Source of the DNA: Paragorgia papillata
Lineage: Eukaryota > Cnidaria > Anthozoa > Scleralcyonacea > Coralliidae
Reading direction: 5' to 3'
Assembly (NCBI GenBank): GCA_035771165.1
Contig: JAWNZC010000100.1
Coordinates: 1,715,001-1,779,000 of the forward strand
DNA length: 64,000 nt
The translations under genes were made by a program, and so were the position numbers. The stretch's first letter is position 1; the number at the start of each line of letters is the position of its first letter. Below are positions 1 to 13,800 of the stretch, piece after piece. Under the pieces are notes generated by a model. It saw nothing but the letters and a program-made list of their open reading frames with translations, did no database searches and was not told the DNA's origin.

Positions 1-182
1 AACAGACACACAGACAGACAAACAGACAGGAACATGAAGGGAACTGATAAATGAATGAATGGATGAATGAACAGACACAGAAATATGAAAACTGGTGAAT
101 AAACAGACAGACAGACAGACAGACCGACAGACAGACAGAATAAACAGACAGACAGACAGACTAAACAGACAGACAGACAGAC

Positions 183-229
<47 letters not shown>

Positions 230-905
230 TAGACAGATAGAGAGAATAAACAGACAGATAGACAGAATAAACAGACAAACAGACAGACAGACAGAATAAA
301 CAGACAGACAGACAGACAGAAGAATAAACAGACAGACAGAATAAACAGACAGACAGACCGACAGACAGAGAGACAGACAGAATAAACAGACAGAGAGACA
401 GACAGACAGACAGACAGAATAAACAGACAGAATAAACAGACAGACAGACAGACAGACAGAATAAACAGACAGACAGAATAAACAGACAGACATAATAAAC
501 AGACAGACAGACAGAATAAACAGACAGACCGACAGACAGACAGAATAAACAGACAGACCGAAAGACAGACAGAATAAACAAACAGACCGACAGACAGAAT
601 AAACAGACAGACCGACAGACAGAATAAACAGACAGACCGACAGACAGAATAAACAGACAGACAGACAGACAGAATAAACAGACAGACCGACAGACAGAAT
701 AAACAGACAGACCGACAGACAGACAGAATAAACAGACAGACCGACAGACAGACAGAATAAACAGACAGACCGACAGACAGAATAAACAGACAGACCGACA
801 GACAGACTAAAACATGAAACAAGAACGAACAGAAAACTAAAACAAGGAACAGAAAACTAAAACAAGGAACAGAAATATGAAGACAACTGACGAACGAACG
901 GACAA
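1..905. repeat. CAGA-type tetranucleotide array with AATAAACAGACAGACCGA units
   Basis: Almost pure (CAGA)n at the left, becoming a longer unit of AATAAACAGACAGACCGACA type to the right, ending in variants of AACAGAAAACTAAAACAAGG. No gene is present; the apparent open frame here is low-complexity. Confidence 0.95.
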
Positions 906-1003
906 ACAGACAGAAAAAACCTGTAAGATTTGAATAATCTATTAAATGGTCCATAGTCAATTGAACAATAAGTTGGGTTTTTTGCCCATCGATCTACCAG
1001 CTG

Positions 1004-1227
1004 AACTCTTTCCTGTCCTAATAAGTCTTTAGTATTTTATTCTGGCTAACGCCAGACGATTTTATTCACCTCTGGGAAAGCCCTCGGACAGGAATGAGTT
1101 ATAAACTATCTCTCTAACTCTTTCCTGTCCGAATTGGTCTTTAGTATTTTATTCTGGCTAACGCCAGACGATTTTATTCACCTCTGGGGAAGCCCTCGGA
1201 CAGGAATGAGATTATAAACTATATCTC
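1004..1227. repeat. tandem pair of a ~116-bp palindromic repeat
   Basis: Two copies begin AACTCTTTCCTGTCC and end GGACAGGAATGAG; the core holds TTTAGTATTTTATTCTGGC and CTAACGCCAG. They share architecture with the 129-bp family at 13582, 54533 and 59239 but have different terminal words. Confidence 0.8.
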
Positions 1228-1429
1228 TAAGTGTCTATGATATGCAACATTTGTTTTAATGTATAGAAGACCATGGTAGTAGGAACACTGAATGAAAATT
1301 TCAAGAGAATCTGATGTATCGTTCACTCGAGTTACGATGTCTCAAAGTTTGCCATGGCTAGTTCGCTTTCGGAGAATTAAGTTGCCCTCGGTAACAATAG
1401 GGAGCTTAAGCTGGCTCCATACAGTTTCT

Positions 1430-1700
1430 TGAAAAATGGAAAATACAAGTTTGAGAGTCCAAAACGCGTGCATAAACAATTCGGGAAAAGATTAAAACTA
1501 AATGTTATGCATAGTAAAACTAAATGTTATGCATAGTAAAACTAAATGTTATGCATAGTTAAACAGTCTGACAATAAAAAACTGTTAACCAAATAAATAG
1601 CAACAGTTGTTGCTATGGCAACAATGACGTTTTAAAATGGCTGCCAATTACCCTTCAAACTAATTTAAATCGAAAAAAACTTTGGTGACCCCCAATTTTT
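1430..1700. repeat. partial copy of the palindrome at 31270-31905
   Basis: Sequence from AAAATGGAAAATACAA to the CTTCAAACTAATTTAAAT block matches one arm of the palindrome at 31270-31905. It contains three tandem copies of a TAAAACTAAATGTTATGC unit at about 1495-1560. Confidence 0.7.
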
Positions 1701-1799
1701 TTTCATTAAAACTTTTCTTGAAGTATGAGTAATCAATAGGCCGATTTAAGGAATGACAGGAATGAGTTAAGGCATTTGAAAAACTGAACAATATCTTAC

Positions 1800-1877
1800 T
1801 TCGCATTCTGGTCTTCTCCAGACTGACCCAGACTCCTCCGCACCAGACGACCAAGCCGTTCAGGTCTTTGCGTCTCA
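1800..1877 (-). CDS. CSDE1: CSDE1 exon 26 (C-terminal region)
   Basis: Acceptor TTTTAG, donor GTAAGA. Reads [20 protein letters not shown], resembling human RPDRLVNRLKN. Phase 2 in and out, so at least one more coding exon follows; none was recognised in 1-1799. Confidence 0.8.
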
Positions 1878-4800
1878 CTAAAACACACAAAACAAAGCAT
1901 TTAATACAGCTCTACTTAGAGGGTGTTTATATGGAGGTGAGTGACAGGGGCCCATCTTGGCAGCGCGTGGGCACCTGTGGTGGACTCGAAAGACGCGCGG
2001 GGGACTGTGGCAGGGGATTTAAAAAAACAAACGAAAAACGGTTACCGGATGCGGGGAAAAACGGGGGGAAAGGGGGGGGGGGGGAGGAGGGAGAGGAAAA
2101 AATATAAGGGATGAAACACCAAACGTTCAACATGGAATGCGTTCCGCAAGTAGCCAGGACATCTCGTATCGTCGGGACTCGGGAGCCACCGTTAGAATAC
2201 TGAAACCGACTGAAACTCAGAGTCAGATGAATGTGCAATAAATCAATAATCCTGAGACTTCCCGCTTTATGCGAAAAGCTTATCGTAGGATTTCGTAGCT
2301 ATCCGAAGTGTCAACGACGATGTAGTGTCCTAGCTACTTGCGGAACACATCTCCCGAAAATACGGTATGTAATTTAGCTGCAAAATCACGGCTAAAAGTT
2401 GAGATTTTGCATCATTTTGATTTATATTTTGATAAATGAATCATTATCACAACTACTTCGCTCAATTGTCTTACAATTTGAATACCTATAGGCGCTTAAA
2501 ACGATGTTCAAAACAAGGAAGAATTCGTGTTTCATCCCTTTATTATTTTCCTAAACACACCAACGATGGAGTGTGCCACAGTCCCCCGAGATGATTTTTA
2601 TTGTGTTTACATGACTGAACGGCTAGCTCGCCTAGCCGGGCTGGCTTGCTTGTTGTGCTAATTGCGTAATTTATCAGTACTGGTAAGACACGAAGTCTCA
2701 TTGTTTTAAATATGAACTGTACATGAACAAGCAGAACTTGTGAATTGTTAAAACGTCGAAAAAAGCTGATAAAAACAAATTTTGTCGCGTGTACGAAGCT
2801 TTTAATGCAAGCCCGGGTAGCCAGATGAATTATCTTTCTCAAGTATATTTGATAGCTTCTACAGTGGTTTATTTCTCGAGAAAACATTCGGAGATTATAA
2901 TACATACGAAAAAAAAAAAATTCATAATAGCGGCCGCTATGATTTGGACATGTTTGGTTTTCGCTTTTTTAGGAAAACTAAAGCTATTTGGTCGGATAAA
3001 CTGTACGTATGTTGTAGCCAGATGAATTATCTTTCTTCCAGTATATTTGATAGCTTCTACAGTGGTTTATTTCTCGAGAAAACATTCGGAGAAGACAGAT
3101 TATAATACATACGGAGAAAAAAATTCATAATAGCGGCCGCTATTATGATTTGGACATGTTCGGTATTTCGCTTTTTTTAGGGAAACTAAGCTATTTGGTC
3201 GGATAAACTGTACGTATGTTGTAGCAAGGTGAATTATCTTTCTGCCAATATATTTTATAACTTCTCAGTGGATTATTTCTGGAGAAAACGTTCGGAGTAG
3301 ACGGATTAGGCAAACGACTAGGCACTCCTCTTCTCTGTGGAAGCCATTTTTGTTTTTGCATCACATGACAAATCTTGCAAAGTCAGCATAATATCGTCCG
3401 GGCAAAGCGGGACGGAGTGTTTACATGAGAAGAATTGTCTTGGATTTGCCGGGATCCCGGTTGAGAAAACCGGGATCCGGCTTTGCCGGGACGGGATGAA
3501 AAACATCCCGGCAAACATCTTTCCATATAAACGGAACGGGATAAACATGCATGGTGAGATCCCGGCAAACGTCCCGTCCCGCCTCCCATTTAAACAGCCC
3601 CTTACACACACAGAGCTTATAGTCGAGATTCGATCAGTTGATAGACAAGTCTTGCAGCCATAAAGCAATGAAAAGTAAGAAATTAAGACTTGTACGTTAC
3701 GTTTTCGAATGTTTTTGCTGTACAAGCTGTCGTAAGTTAAACTCAAAGAAAAACTCTGAACTCCAGACGGGACTCGAACCCACAACCTTCCAAATGCCAT
3801 CGCGACGCTCTCACCATTGAGCATGCGACTTGTAGCCCAACAAGTACTTGTGACACACGTACGGTTCGACTAGTTCCCAGGCGTATAATTATCGAAAAAC
3901 AACCTTGGTCTATCATCTGAGTTTCAGTGGCTCAGACCCCGTTTACACGATGCCGGTACAATTTGAAAACGGAACAAAATGCCGGTGTGTAAATACAAAA
4001 AGTCTTGCGTTTACACGGTGCCTGTATAATATAATGACGGATTAGCATGTGACTATTCTATTCCAATGAGAATTGAGAAGACTTTGTGAATACTGCTGAT
4101 CCGAATACTGTGGTCGTATATATCGTGATTACCGTCATCAAACTGTCACGGCACGGGCGGTTTACACGATGCCGGTTAGTATTCCGTTTTCATTTCATGC
4201 CGTCAAGAAACCCGTCTTCATTTTGTGCCGTTTTCATGTCATTTTTGTGCCGGTATCGTGTAAACGCAAGGCCTAATAGACGGCCGGCCAAGGCTTCAAA
4301 ATATTACTTTTGATGGCATTTTTTGTTACAAGCAGGCAACCATGCTAAATCATATCGGATGGTGTATACTTTGAAGGTGAGGGGTGTTGGCAGTCGTGAT
4401 TATTGATTTATATACTAAAATTTCGAGCGTTTTGAAAGCAAATTGTGATGGATGGGATATTTGTAAAGCGATGCCTATTTACGCTTGTGTATTATTTGAA
4501 TTACAAATTCAGAATGCTATCCAATCAACGTGCCTGAAATTCTGATTATTCTAATTCGCATAGCTCACAATTATAAACAAACAAGAAACATGGCGCAAAT
4601 TCGCCTAAATATAACACTTAGAAGAACATCCACAACAATCTCAAAACTTTTTGTTACAAGCAGGCAACCAGCATAGAAATGTAGCTTAGACATTGATCAA
4701 GATGACTAGGCCGGTTGCCTTCCGTGTATCACAAGATAGCACTGTTGTACAAAATAGTACGGTGAGTTAAATGTCTAAGGATATTCTGAGCAATACTCTA

Positions 4801-7800
4801 CTATAGTACAAAAGCTCAGCTTTATAACAGTAGATAGATGGCGGTATCGGCAAATTACCAAAATAAAACGAAGTAATTTACGAATATGTTACTTTCCTGT
4901 AGCTACCAGATCTAATAAATTTCTGATTCTTGGCAAGCTTACCTTTTTCTGGCCTTTCTCCGAAGTATTACATTTAGGTGTATTCACGCCATATTTCTTG
5001 TTTGTTTATGATTGTGAGTTATGCGAATTAGGTTAAGCAAAACTAGAGGCACGCTGATTGGATAGCATTCTGAATTTAGCTAATTCAAATGAAACACAAA
5101 CGTAAATAGGCAGCACTTTACAGATATCCCATCCATCACATTGTGCTTTCAAAAAGCTCTAAATTTTAGTATATAAATCAATAATCACGGCTGCCAACAC
5201 CCCTCACCTTCAAATATACACTATCCGATACGATTTAGCATGGTTGCCTGCTTGTAACAAAAAATGCCATCAACGGTGTTTTTGAGACACTTTTATCGAG
5301 GTTGGCCCGCCGTCTATAAACGGCATGATTTTGTTCCGTTTTCAAATTGTACCGGCATCGTGTAAACGGGGTCTCGATGGTGAGAGCGTTCGGCTGGCAT
5401 TCGGAAGGTTGTGGGTTCGAGTTAGCCTTGTTTTTAAGCCTTTCGTTTCCGCCATGAGCTTGGCCGCGTAGTCAGTTTGGGTTCTTGGGAAGACTGGGGA
5501 GAGGCTGGAAACGAGAAGGCCTAGCCAACATTCGTAAAAAGGTCTTGCCCAGAATCGTTCTGGCCCTTCGAGTGTTCCTGGGATCTAGCGTAGCGACAGT
5601 ATATTATATAAAAAGCATAAGGATGTCTGCGAAGATTTTGCCAAAGATCTTGGCGATCGAAAGAAGGAAATTATGGAATATATTCCAATTGGAGCTCGAA
5701 ATGAAAATTTAACTGTCTAACTTTCAACTTTTGGCGGTTGCAGAAGGAAAGCTAGTGATAAGAAAGCTAGGCTAGTGATAAGAAAGCTAGGCCAGTGAAC
5801 CTTCGTCGATCCGAGGTGAGTAGGCTTGTATTATTTTAATTATGCAGATGGAATAGTAAGTGTCGGGAAACACTTAGGACGTCATAACATCACAATTCTT
5901 CCTCAATAAACAACTGAGCTGTAAAGTGAAAGTGTTTACGAATTTTGCTAGGCCTTTCCCAGCGGGTCCGTTCGGATCACTTCCGAAACGTGTCAACCGA
6001 GGAAGGCCTAGAAACTAGGCTAGGTTCGAGTCCCGTCTGGAGCTCAGAGTTTTTCTCGAGTTTAAAGTGCCTATGTCATCCTCAGGGACTTTACATATTT
6101 ACACTAATTGGAACATTCTGAGAAGATTTCTAATATATCTTCTCAGGCGAAAATTTCATCTTCATGGATTTTTTGGTCGTTAAAGTTGACGGAAGTGACG
6201 TCGAAAGAGGAATTTGTCTATATGAAAACCACTTTACAGATTCCTCTTTTGACGTCTCTTCCGTCAACTTTAACGGAAAAAAGTCCATGAAGATGAAATT
6301 TTCGCCTGAGAAGATATATTACAAATCTTCTCAGAGTGTTCCAATTAGTATAAATATGTAAAGTCCCTGAGGATGACATAACAAATGGAAAAGATATTTA
6401 ACAGTTATACCATGAGCTCGAGTTGTATATGAGCTCATAGCCAACGAGCCGCTTGTTTTATTATATAGCCAAGCACTGTACAAGAGGCAACATTACAGCG
6501 AAATGTTTGAAACAACAAACTTCCGGCATAGGTAACTAATACTTCCGCCATGCGTAATGATGCATTCACAATTCACATAGAGTTTCTCGCTGAGCTGTTC
6601 GGTAAACAGCTTCGAAATGTTATATAAATGAGTAATGTTGCTCGAGAGGCAAAAAATGTGTTAAGCAGATCAACAAAAAAGATTAAAAGGTACCTTTATG
6701 AAGTCAAAAGGTGGGTCAGTTGTTTATATTAGCGTTGCTGTCGTGAAAAAGGTTTTGATTTCATGCAAAAATGAAACTGAAACACCTTCGGCAGTGAAAC
6801 TAAATTACTTAGTTGGTTGTTTTTGAAAAAGAACATGCTTTTTACTACTCCAAATGCTTATCTAAATAAAAAAAAAGTCTCTTTACTGGTGATCTCCTAC
6901 GAAATGTGTGTTGTAAGCTTGATTTTAACCGTGAGTTTCTTTGTTTGGCAACAAATTAATACCAACCCGTTAATTTAGTAGGGTTTTTGAAGTAAAAAGA
7001 CGTAATTTTAAGGTGAATTTTACCATTTAACATGCTAAATTGTCTATTTGTTAATGTATTTTGACACAGTGTTGTTTTCTTATACATTGGTTTGAGGGTG
7101 TTGATGTTTTTCTGTATAAAAATCCGTCAATTTCAACTCTTTTCGGCAGTTTAAAAAAACATGCCGCCATCTTGTTTTTCCTCTACTAGCAGGATATGAG
7201 CTGATAGCCTGGTAGTAGGGAACCAATCAGATTACGCAAAAGCTCATATCCGATAGCACGCTATATAATATTAAAACTTACCTCACTAAACGAATTCTAG
7301 ATGCGCTCAGCTTTCCACTACGCGTGTTCTGAATGATACAGAACTCCACTGCGTCCCCAGCCTTGAAAGAAATTTTCTCAAACTCATTAATAATTCACGA
7401 GCTAATTAGCCAATCAAAGAAAAAATATTTGGTCATGTGTATGAGTTTTGAAACCCGGTAAAGGTCGCGCAAACTGAATTTGTAATTAAGAAATCAGATA
7501 ATAAACGACACAAACAAAGAACCGTTTATTACCACATTTCTTAATTATAAATTCAACGTGAAACCATTGTTAATCTAATGTGCACCAATATCACCAAGTC
7601 CCTCTACTATAATTGACGATTGAGAAGCTATTTCATAAACTCGTGTATCGTGTTTTACCAGGGGTTACAAACACTCGAGAACAACAAAAATCACTCGGCC
7701 TATTACCTCGTAATTTTCAATGTTCTCTCGTGTTTGAAAAACATTTGAAAACACTAAAAATCACTTGGCCTGCAGCCTCGTAATTTTCATTATTCTCTCA

Positions 7801-10800
7801 TGTTTCACAAACACTTGAGAACAATGAAAATTACTCGGTTAATGGCCTCGTGATTTTCATTGTCCTCTCGTGTTTGTAACCACTGGTAAAACACTCCCAC
7901 TCGTTTATGAATTATTACATCAAAAACTTGAGGAAAATTCAAAAGAAATTAAAGTTTAATCAGTGTCTTTATATGTGATAAAGATACCTCCTGATTTACA
8001 TAAACTTTAGCTTTGATTTTCTCGGCTTAGGGCCTGTTCACATGAGACCGGGTTATCTCGGAGGGTAGGGATAACTCGAGGGCTAGGGTCAAAGTTGACC
8101 CTGCTTCACATGATAAAACGCAACTACCGAGTTGTCCCTGGCCCCACAGATAACCCTAGCTTCATGTGAACGCTTCACCCCGAGTTATCCCGAGCAACAG
8201 CATAAATACGCATGCCTAAGTTGACCCTACCCCCCGAGATAACTCGGGTGAAAGCGTTCACATGGAGGTAGGGATAACTCGGGGGCTAGGGTTACCCTAT
8301 CGCTCCGACCGAGTTATCCCTATCCCCCGAGTTATCTCGGTCTCATGTGAACGGTTTACTTTTTTAACATGGAAATAAACTAACACCGAGTTATCTCGGG
8401 GGATAGGGATAACCCTACCCCCCGAGATAACTCACCTCATGTGAACAGGCCCTTAGACAAGGCTATTTTTCAAACTTACTACGCCAATGAACTTACCAAG
8501 TGGTTCGTTTTTGAGGCCGTTCAATAAACTCGCAGTTCGTGTTTTATCAGATATAAAAACGCTCGGCTTCGCCTCGTGTCTTTATATCTGATAAAACACT
8601 CCTGCTCGTTTATTAAACAGTACTTAGTTCACGATCACCTAAGGGTTAATCAATGGTCACAAATGTAATAAAGGATTTATCATCGCGACCGAAGTGTTTT
8701 TAGACAATCTCTGTGATAACGAAGTCAGTAGCTCAGTATTCCTAGGGGCCGTTTACAGGGACAAACGTTGTCCCTGGTAGAAGGGTCACCCTACCGTCCG
8801 AGCTACCCTGGGGGGAGCCAACTTTGTGTTCATTTTACTTAGTCTCGACAGCGAGCGTTTACATGGGGAATTTCATACTTGTCTCGGGTAGTAGGGTCAC
8901 CCTGGGATAGGCTCACGCTCTTTGCGAGGTAGGGTTGCCCTAGGGGGCGAGATAAAGTTGACTCGCCTACCCAAGGCAAAACTGTGAAACAAAATGGCGG
9001 CAGAAAGTAAAACAATTGATAGAGCAGCAAATACGAAGCGAAAAAAATGGTCTTGGTCTCCAACAATAGTTTAAAACCTGATAATTGGCTTGAAGAAGTA
9101 TAAAAGCTTCTGTGAGTTTAATTCTATCGTTTAATTCTAACAGTACAGTTACAGTTTCTTCCCGACGATCGGCCATCCTAAATTAGATGCATTAAACTAT
9201 ACCCAGTCCTCCAGGCTTAAACCGATTCAGAAGTCAATCTAATTCCTGATGTAAACATACGCATGCCCAATGCTGTAATGATAGATCTGGTACTAATTAT
9301 TCATACTAATTATTCAAACAAGCTTGTAGAAGTCCTGTGTATGTGTTCAATGAACCTTTACGTACTTCTCAAGTTGTTTAATAAACTATTATTCAAAGGT
9401 TGCTTTGGAGTCTTATTATTTCATAAAATCCCGTTAACATTTGACATAACAATGTCCTTCGACACTTGGTAAATGCTATCTTTTAGAAAACCTTCCTCAA
9501 TCGTGTTTTATGTCGGATAAATACCTCGAACGTCGGCTTTAAGCCAGATAAATCCCTCGGGCCTTGGGATGTATTTGGCTTAAAGCCTCCGTTCTCGGTA
9601 TTTATCCTATAGATCGTTTTCACTCACGTGATCGGTGGCCCCATTGGGGTGGTGAAACAATACGAAATATTTGAATAAGAAAGAGCTAATTCCCATACCG
9701 TACACCAATATGGCCGCCATTTCATTGTTTTGGTACACCAATATGGCCGCCGTGACGTCAGATGAAAACGATGTATACTCAAAAATTAATTCAAATGTGC
9801 AACCACTTGCTACACGATCTGCAGCTAGTTAGGGACAACCAAAATGTGACATCATCATCAATATTTTAAACTTAAATGGTATTTGTTTACCTTAATGGAA
9901 AGGTTCTCGTCTTCAATTTCACTCGTGTGGAAGAAAAGATTTTTCGCTTCGTCAGTTTCATAAGCTATAAAGCCGTACTACAATGAAAAGAAAAAAAAGA
10001 ATATTTTTACAAGTGTAGGATTGACTAGACTAAACTAACTTTATTTATACTGGATAACTCTATCAGTCATATCTAAACTGTTCTCTCTAGAGGTCCAGTA
10101 AGGACCATTCTTCATTGATTCAGTGTTACTACAGAAGGAAACCAGAGTAAACTAAACTAACTTTATTTATACTGGATAACTCTATCAGTTATATCTAAAC
10201 TGTTCTCTCTAGAGGTCCAGTAAGAACCATCCTTCATTGATCCAGTGTTACTACAGAAGAAAACCAGAGTAAACTAAACTAACTTTATTTATACTGGATA
10301 ACTCTATCAGTCATATCTAAACTGTTCTCTCTAGACGTTCAGTAAATCTCAATAAACAACGTACATCTCCTTTGACAGACTCAACACACGCCTTCAATCG
10401 CTCGCGCTTGGCAGTGATCTCGACAGCAAACTTTTTATCTGAAGTTTCTAAGCAACCAATGCGGAATTGGACCTAAAATAAGATAACGAAATTCATAACA
10501 GCAAAACATATATTAATACTGTGATAATACCATCAACACTACAAGAACCACCATTCAGAACTACCACCTCCACCATTATCTTCACTCGTTTCACCATCAC
10601 CTTCAACATCATGTCCATTACTACCATAATCATCACCTTCACCATCACTATTATTATCACCACCATCACCTTCAGCATCACCACCATCATCAACATCACT
10701 ACCATCACTACCATCACCACCATCATCACCACCATCAACACCACCATCATCACCTTCAGCATCATCACCATCATCACCACCACCACCATCACCTTCAGCA

Positions 10801-13800
10801 TCACCACCATCAACATCACTACCATCACCACCATAATCCAGGGTTCCAAATGAGCTATTTTTTGTGCCTGGGGTTCAGCGATTGAAAAATTGATAGCCTA
10901 ATTTCAGTTTCACAAGTGGGTGTGGCCGTGGGTGTGGCAGTGGTGCAAATGCCAAAACCATTAACCAATAACCACATTGAAACAAGTAATAAGAAACTAA
11001 GTATATTTTCTCTTTTTTATTGTACATATATACGGTACTGTACCCAATTATACTTTTTATATACGTTTTATATTAACAAGAAAATGATTTTATGGCCTCA
11101 AGAAAAACAAAGAAAATAGTCACGCAGAAAATACGCAGGAAAACCTTCTTTTATCAGTCAGCAAGTAGGCATTAACGCTGATCCCACGCTTCCGGCCATT
11201 CTACAGTGACACAAATTTTAAAATTATAAACCAAAGATCGTCTATCCCAGTATTGCGCTTGTCTTGTATGCGTAAAACATAGCAGGTAATCGTACCTTTT
11301 TGACGCGCACTGACTGTGCAAGCACCGATGTCTAACATCCACCGACCAAATGCTAGATTATAATAGAAAATGCGATAAAAGCATGTCTGTCTCGCTGTCA
11401 AGGTTTTTAAGTGCTCTTTTGGAGCTTTGAATTATTATATTTCTCATCTGTCTGACTGTTTGCGATAATAGAATCTTGTGACCTTGAAACACTCGCTATT
11501 CGCTATCTTGACCTGAAAACTACTACCCCTGAATGTTAAAACCAAAACACGTCAATACTATTTACTACCCTGATAATTCGAAATAGCTGGATTCTACTAT
11601 GCTTCTTATTCAATAACCTCTTACCTCCAATCCAGAATCCTGGTCGTGAGTACTGACAAAAAAAAGAACATCTGCGGACCAGGATGGGTAAACAATGATA
11701 TATTTATTCAAAGCATATCATGCTATTATACTATGCGTAATAATCTGAAGCGTAGAGAGTCAGAGCGAGACATAACGGCCTGAGAACGGCCTAGTTTTTT
11801 AGGCGGAGAAGGTCAGGGAGTCTGAGAACGTCCTAGTTTTTTTGGCGTAGAGCCTGAGAACGTCCTAGAATTGACAAAAACTAGGACGTTTCCAGTCTTT
11901 TGCACCCAAAACTAGGACGTCCCCAGACTCCAAGCTTAGCAGCGGGAAGGCAATGACGTCTTTAACGCGGATGTGTTGACATATAAAGATGAGTCAAGGT
12001 GTTGGGTTGCTTTTGGGAAACAGCAGCTCATAAATTGCGCAATAACTGAGCGAGCAGGATATTAGAGAACAAAAAGCTAAAGCAATCTGCTAACTATGGA
12101 TATTATAATTTATATTTGATGTTTTACACTGTATTGCTTTAAAACTAGACAACCTAATTTATTCTTTCTGCTTTGCCTAGTTTTTAAATTATTGCCTAAA
12201 TTTGAGAAACCTTGTACTTGGGGTTCCTAGGTATAACTGAGCTCATTTGGAACCCTGCATAATCATCACCACCATAATCATCACTACCATTATCACCTTC
12301 AACATCACCACCATCAACTTCAACATCACCACCATCATCATCATCATCATCACCACCATCACTACCATTATTACCACCATAATCATCACTACCATTATCA
12401 CCTTCAACATCACCACCATCACAACCACCACCACATCGTCCTTACAGTTAGTCCTACTACCATGTTTACCTTCTCTCCACACTGCAAAACAGTTTTCTTA
12501 TCGAGCAGACCAGTAATGCCGTACGGAATAACAGACAAAGCATCATCTCCATCTTCCTCCTCCTCTTCCTCTCCGTCATTCTCATCAGACTTCTCCACAT
12601 ACTCAATCAAGCCTTGATATCGCAGTTGCTAAAAACATAACCATATCAAAGATAACATTTCAAACCATCACATACACAACAATGACACTCGGATACAATT
12701 ATATCTTCTTGTACCTGTGGATCAGCGCGACGCAAAGGACGAAGAATCCTGCCTTCGTAAGCTTCCGAGATGACAGTCTAGGAAAGCAAGTGTATTATTG
12801 TAATACTAAGCCTGTGGTAGACTATGAATATATTTAGTTTTATGAATCTTATCTCATCACTTCACTTCACTTCACTTCACTCCACTTCACTTCACCTCAC
12901 CTCATCTCACTTCACTCCACTTCCCTTCACTTCCATTCACCTCACTTCACTCCCCTTCACCTCACCTCCCTTCCCTTCCCTTCCCTTCACCTCACTTTAC
13001 CTTACTTCACTCCCCTCCCCTTCACCTCACCTCACTTCACTCCCCTTCACTTCACCTCACCTCACCTCCCTTCCCTTCCCCTCACTCCCCTTCACTTCAC
13101 TCCACTCCACTTCCCTTCACCTCAACTCACCTCACTTCACTCCCCTTCCCTTCACTTCACCTCACTTCACTTCACTCCCCTTCCCTTCCCTTCACCTCAA
13201 CTCACCTCACTTCACTCCCCTTCACCTCCCCTCACCTCACTTCACTCCACTTCCCTTCACTCCACTCCACTTCACCTCACTCCACTCCACTTCACCTCAC
13301 TCCACTCCACTCCACTTACAATTACCTCTTGCGGGATAGAACCGCTGGCCAGCTTAACCAACTTCTCAGCTGCAACTTTGCCTCCTTTAGAAGTAACGCT
13401 TAAACTCCATTTCGTCGCCAAGAAAAAGATCATCGATACTTCCCTCGTACTCACTGCAAAACAAAATAACCAAATGACACAGTCTTGTTTCAATATTTAT
13501 AACAAGCGTGACAAAATTCCTGCATTCTGATTGGTTTAGAAGAGCGCAATTAGATCGTTAATTACACACTGCGCAGCGCAATTAACCCACTCCTGCCTGA
13601 GCTGGCCAAAAACGGTTCCTTTATTGTTTTACTCTGTCTAACACCAGATGATTTTACTCACCAAAGAGAGAACCCTCAGACATCCTAGACAGCAATGAGT
13701 TAACAAGTGATTAACCCATTCCTGCCTGAGCTGGTCAAAAATGACCCCTTTATTGTTTTACTCTGTCTAACACCAGATGATTTTACTCATCAAAGAGAGA

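Noticed and set aside
1..1799. Final CSDE1 coding exon
   Set aside because: No frame resembling the C-terminal GFGAERKIRQAGV-type ending was seen; it is probably beyond the left edge.
3737..3834. Functional tRNA gene
   Set aside because: Box B is good, but no full cloverleaf or acceptor stem can be drawn, and the segment is part of an inverted repeat element.
6108..6361. Two short open frames
   Set aside because: They lie across a palindromic MITE and mirror each other's sequence.
12824..13339. 171-codon Thr/Ser/Leu/Phe frame
   Set aside because: CTTCA pentanucleotide array inside an intron.
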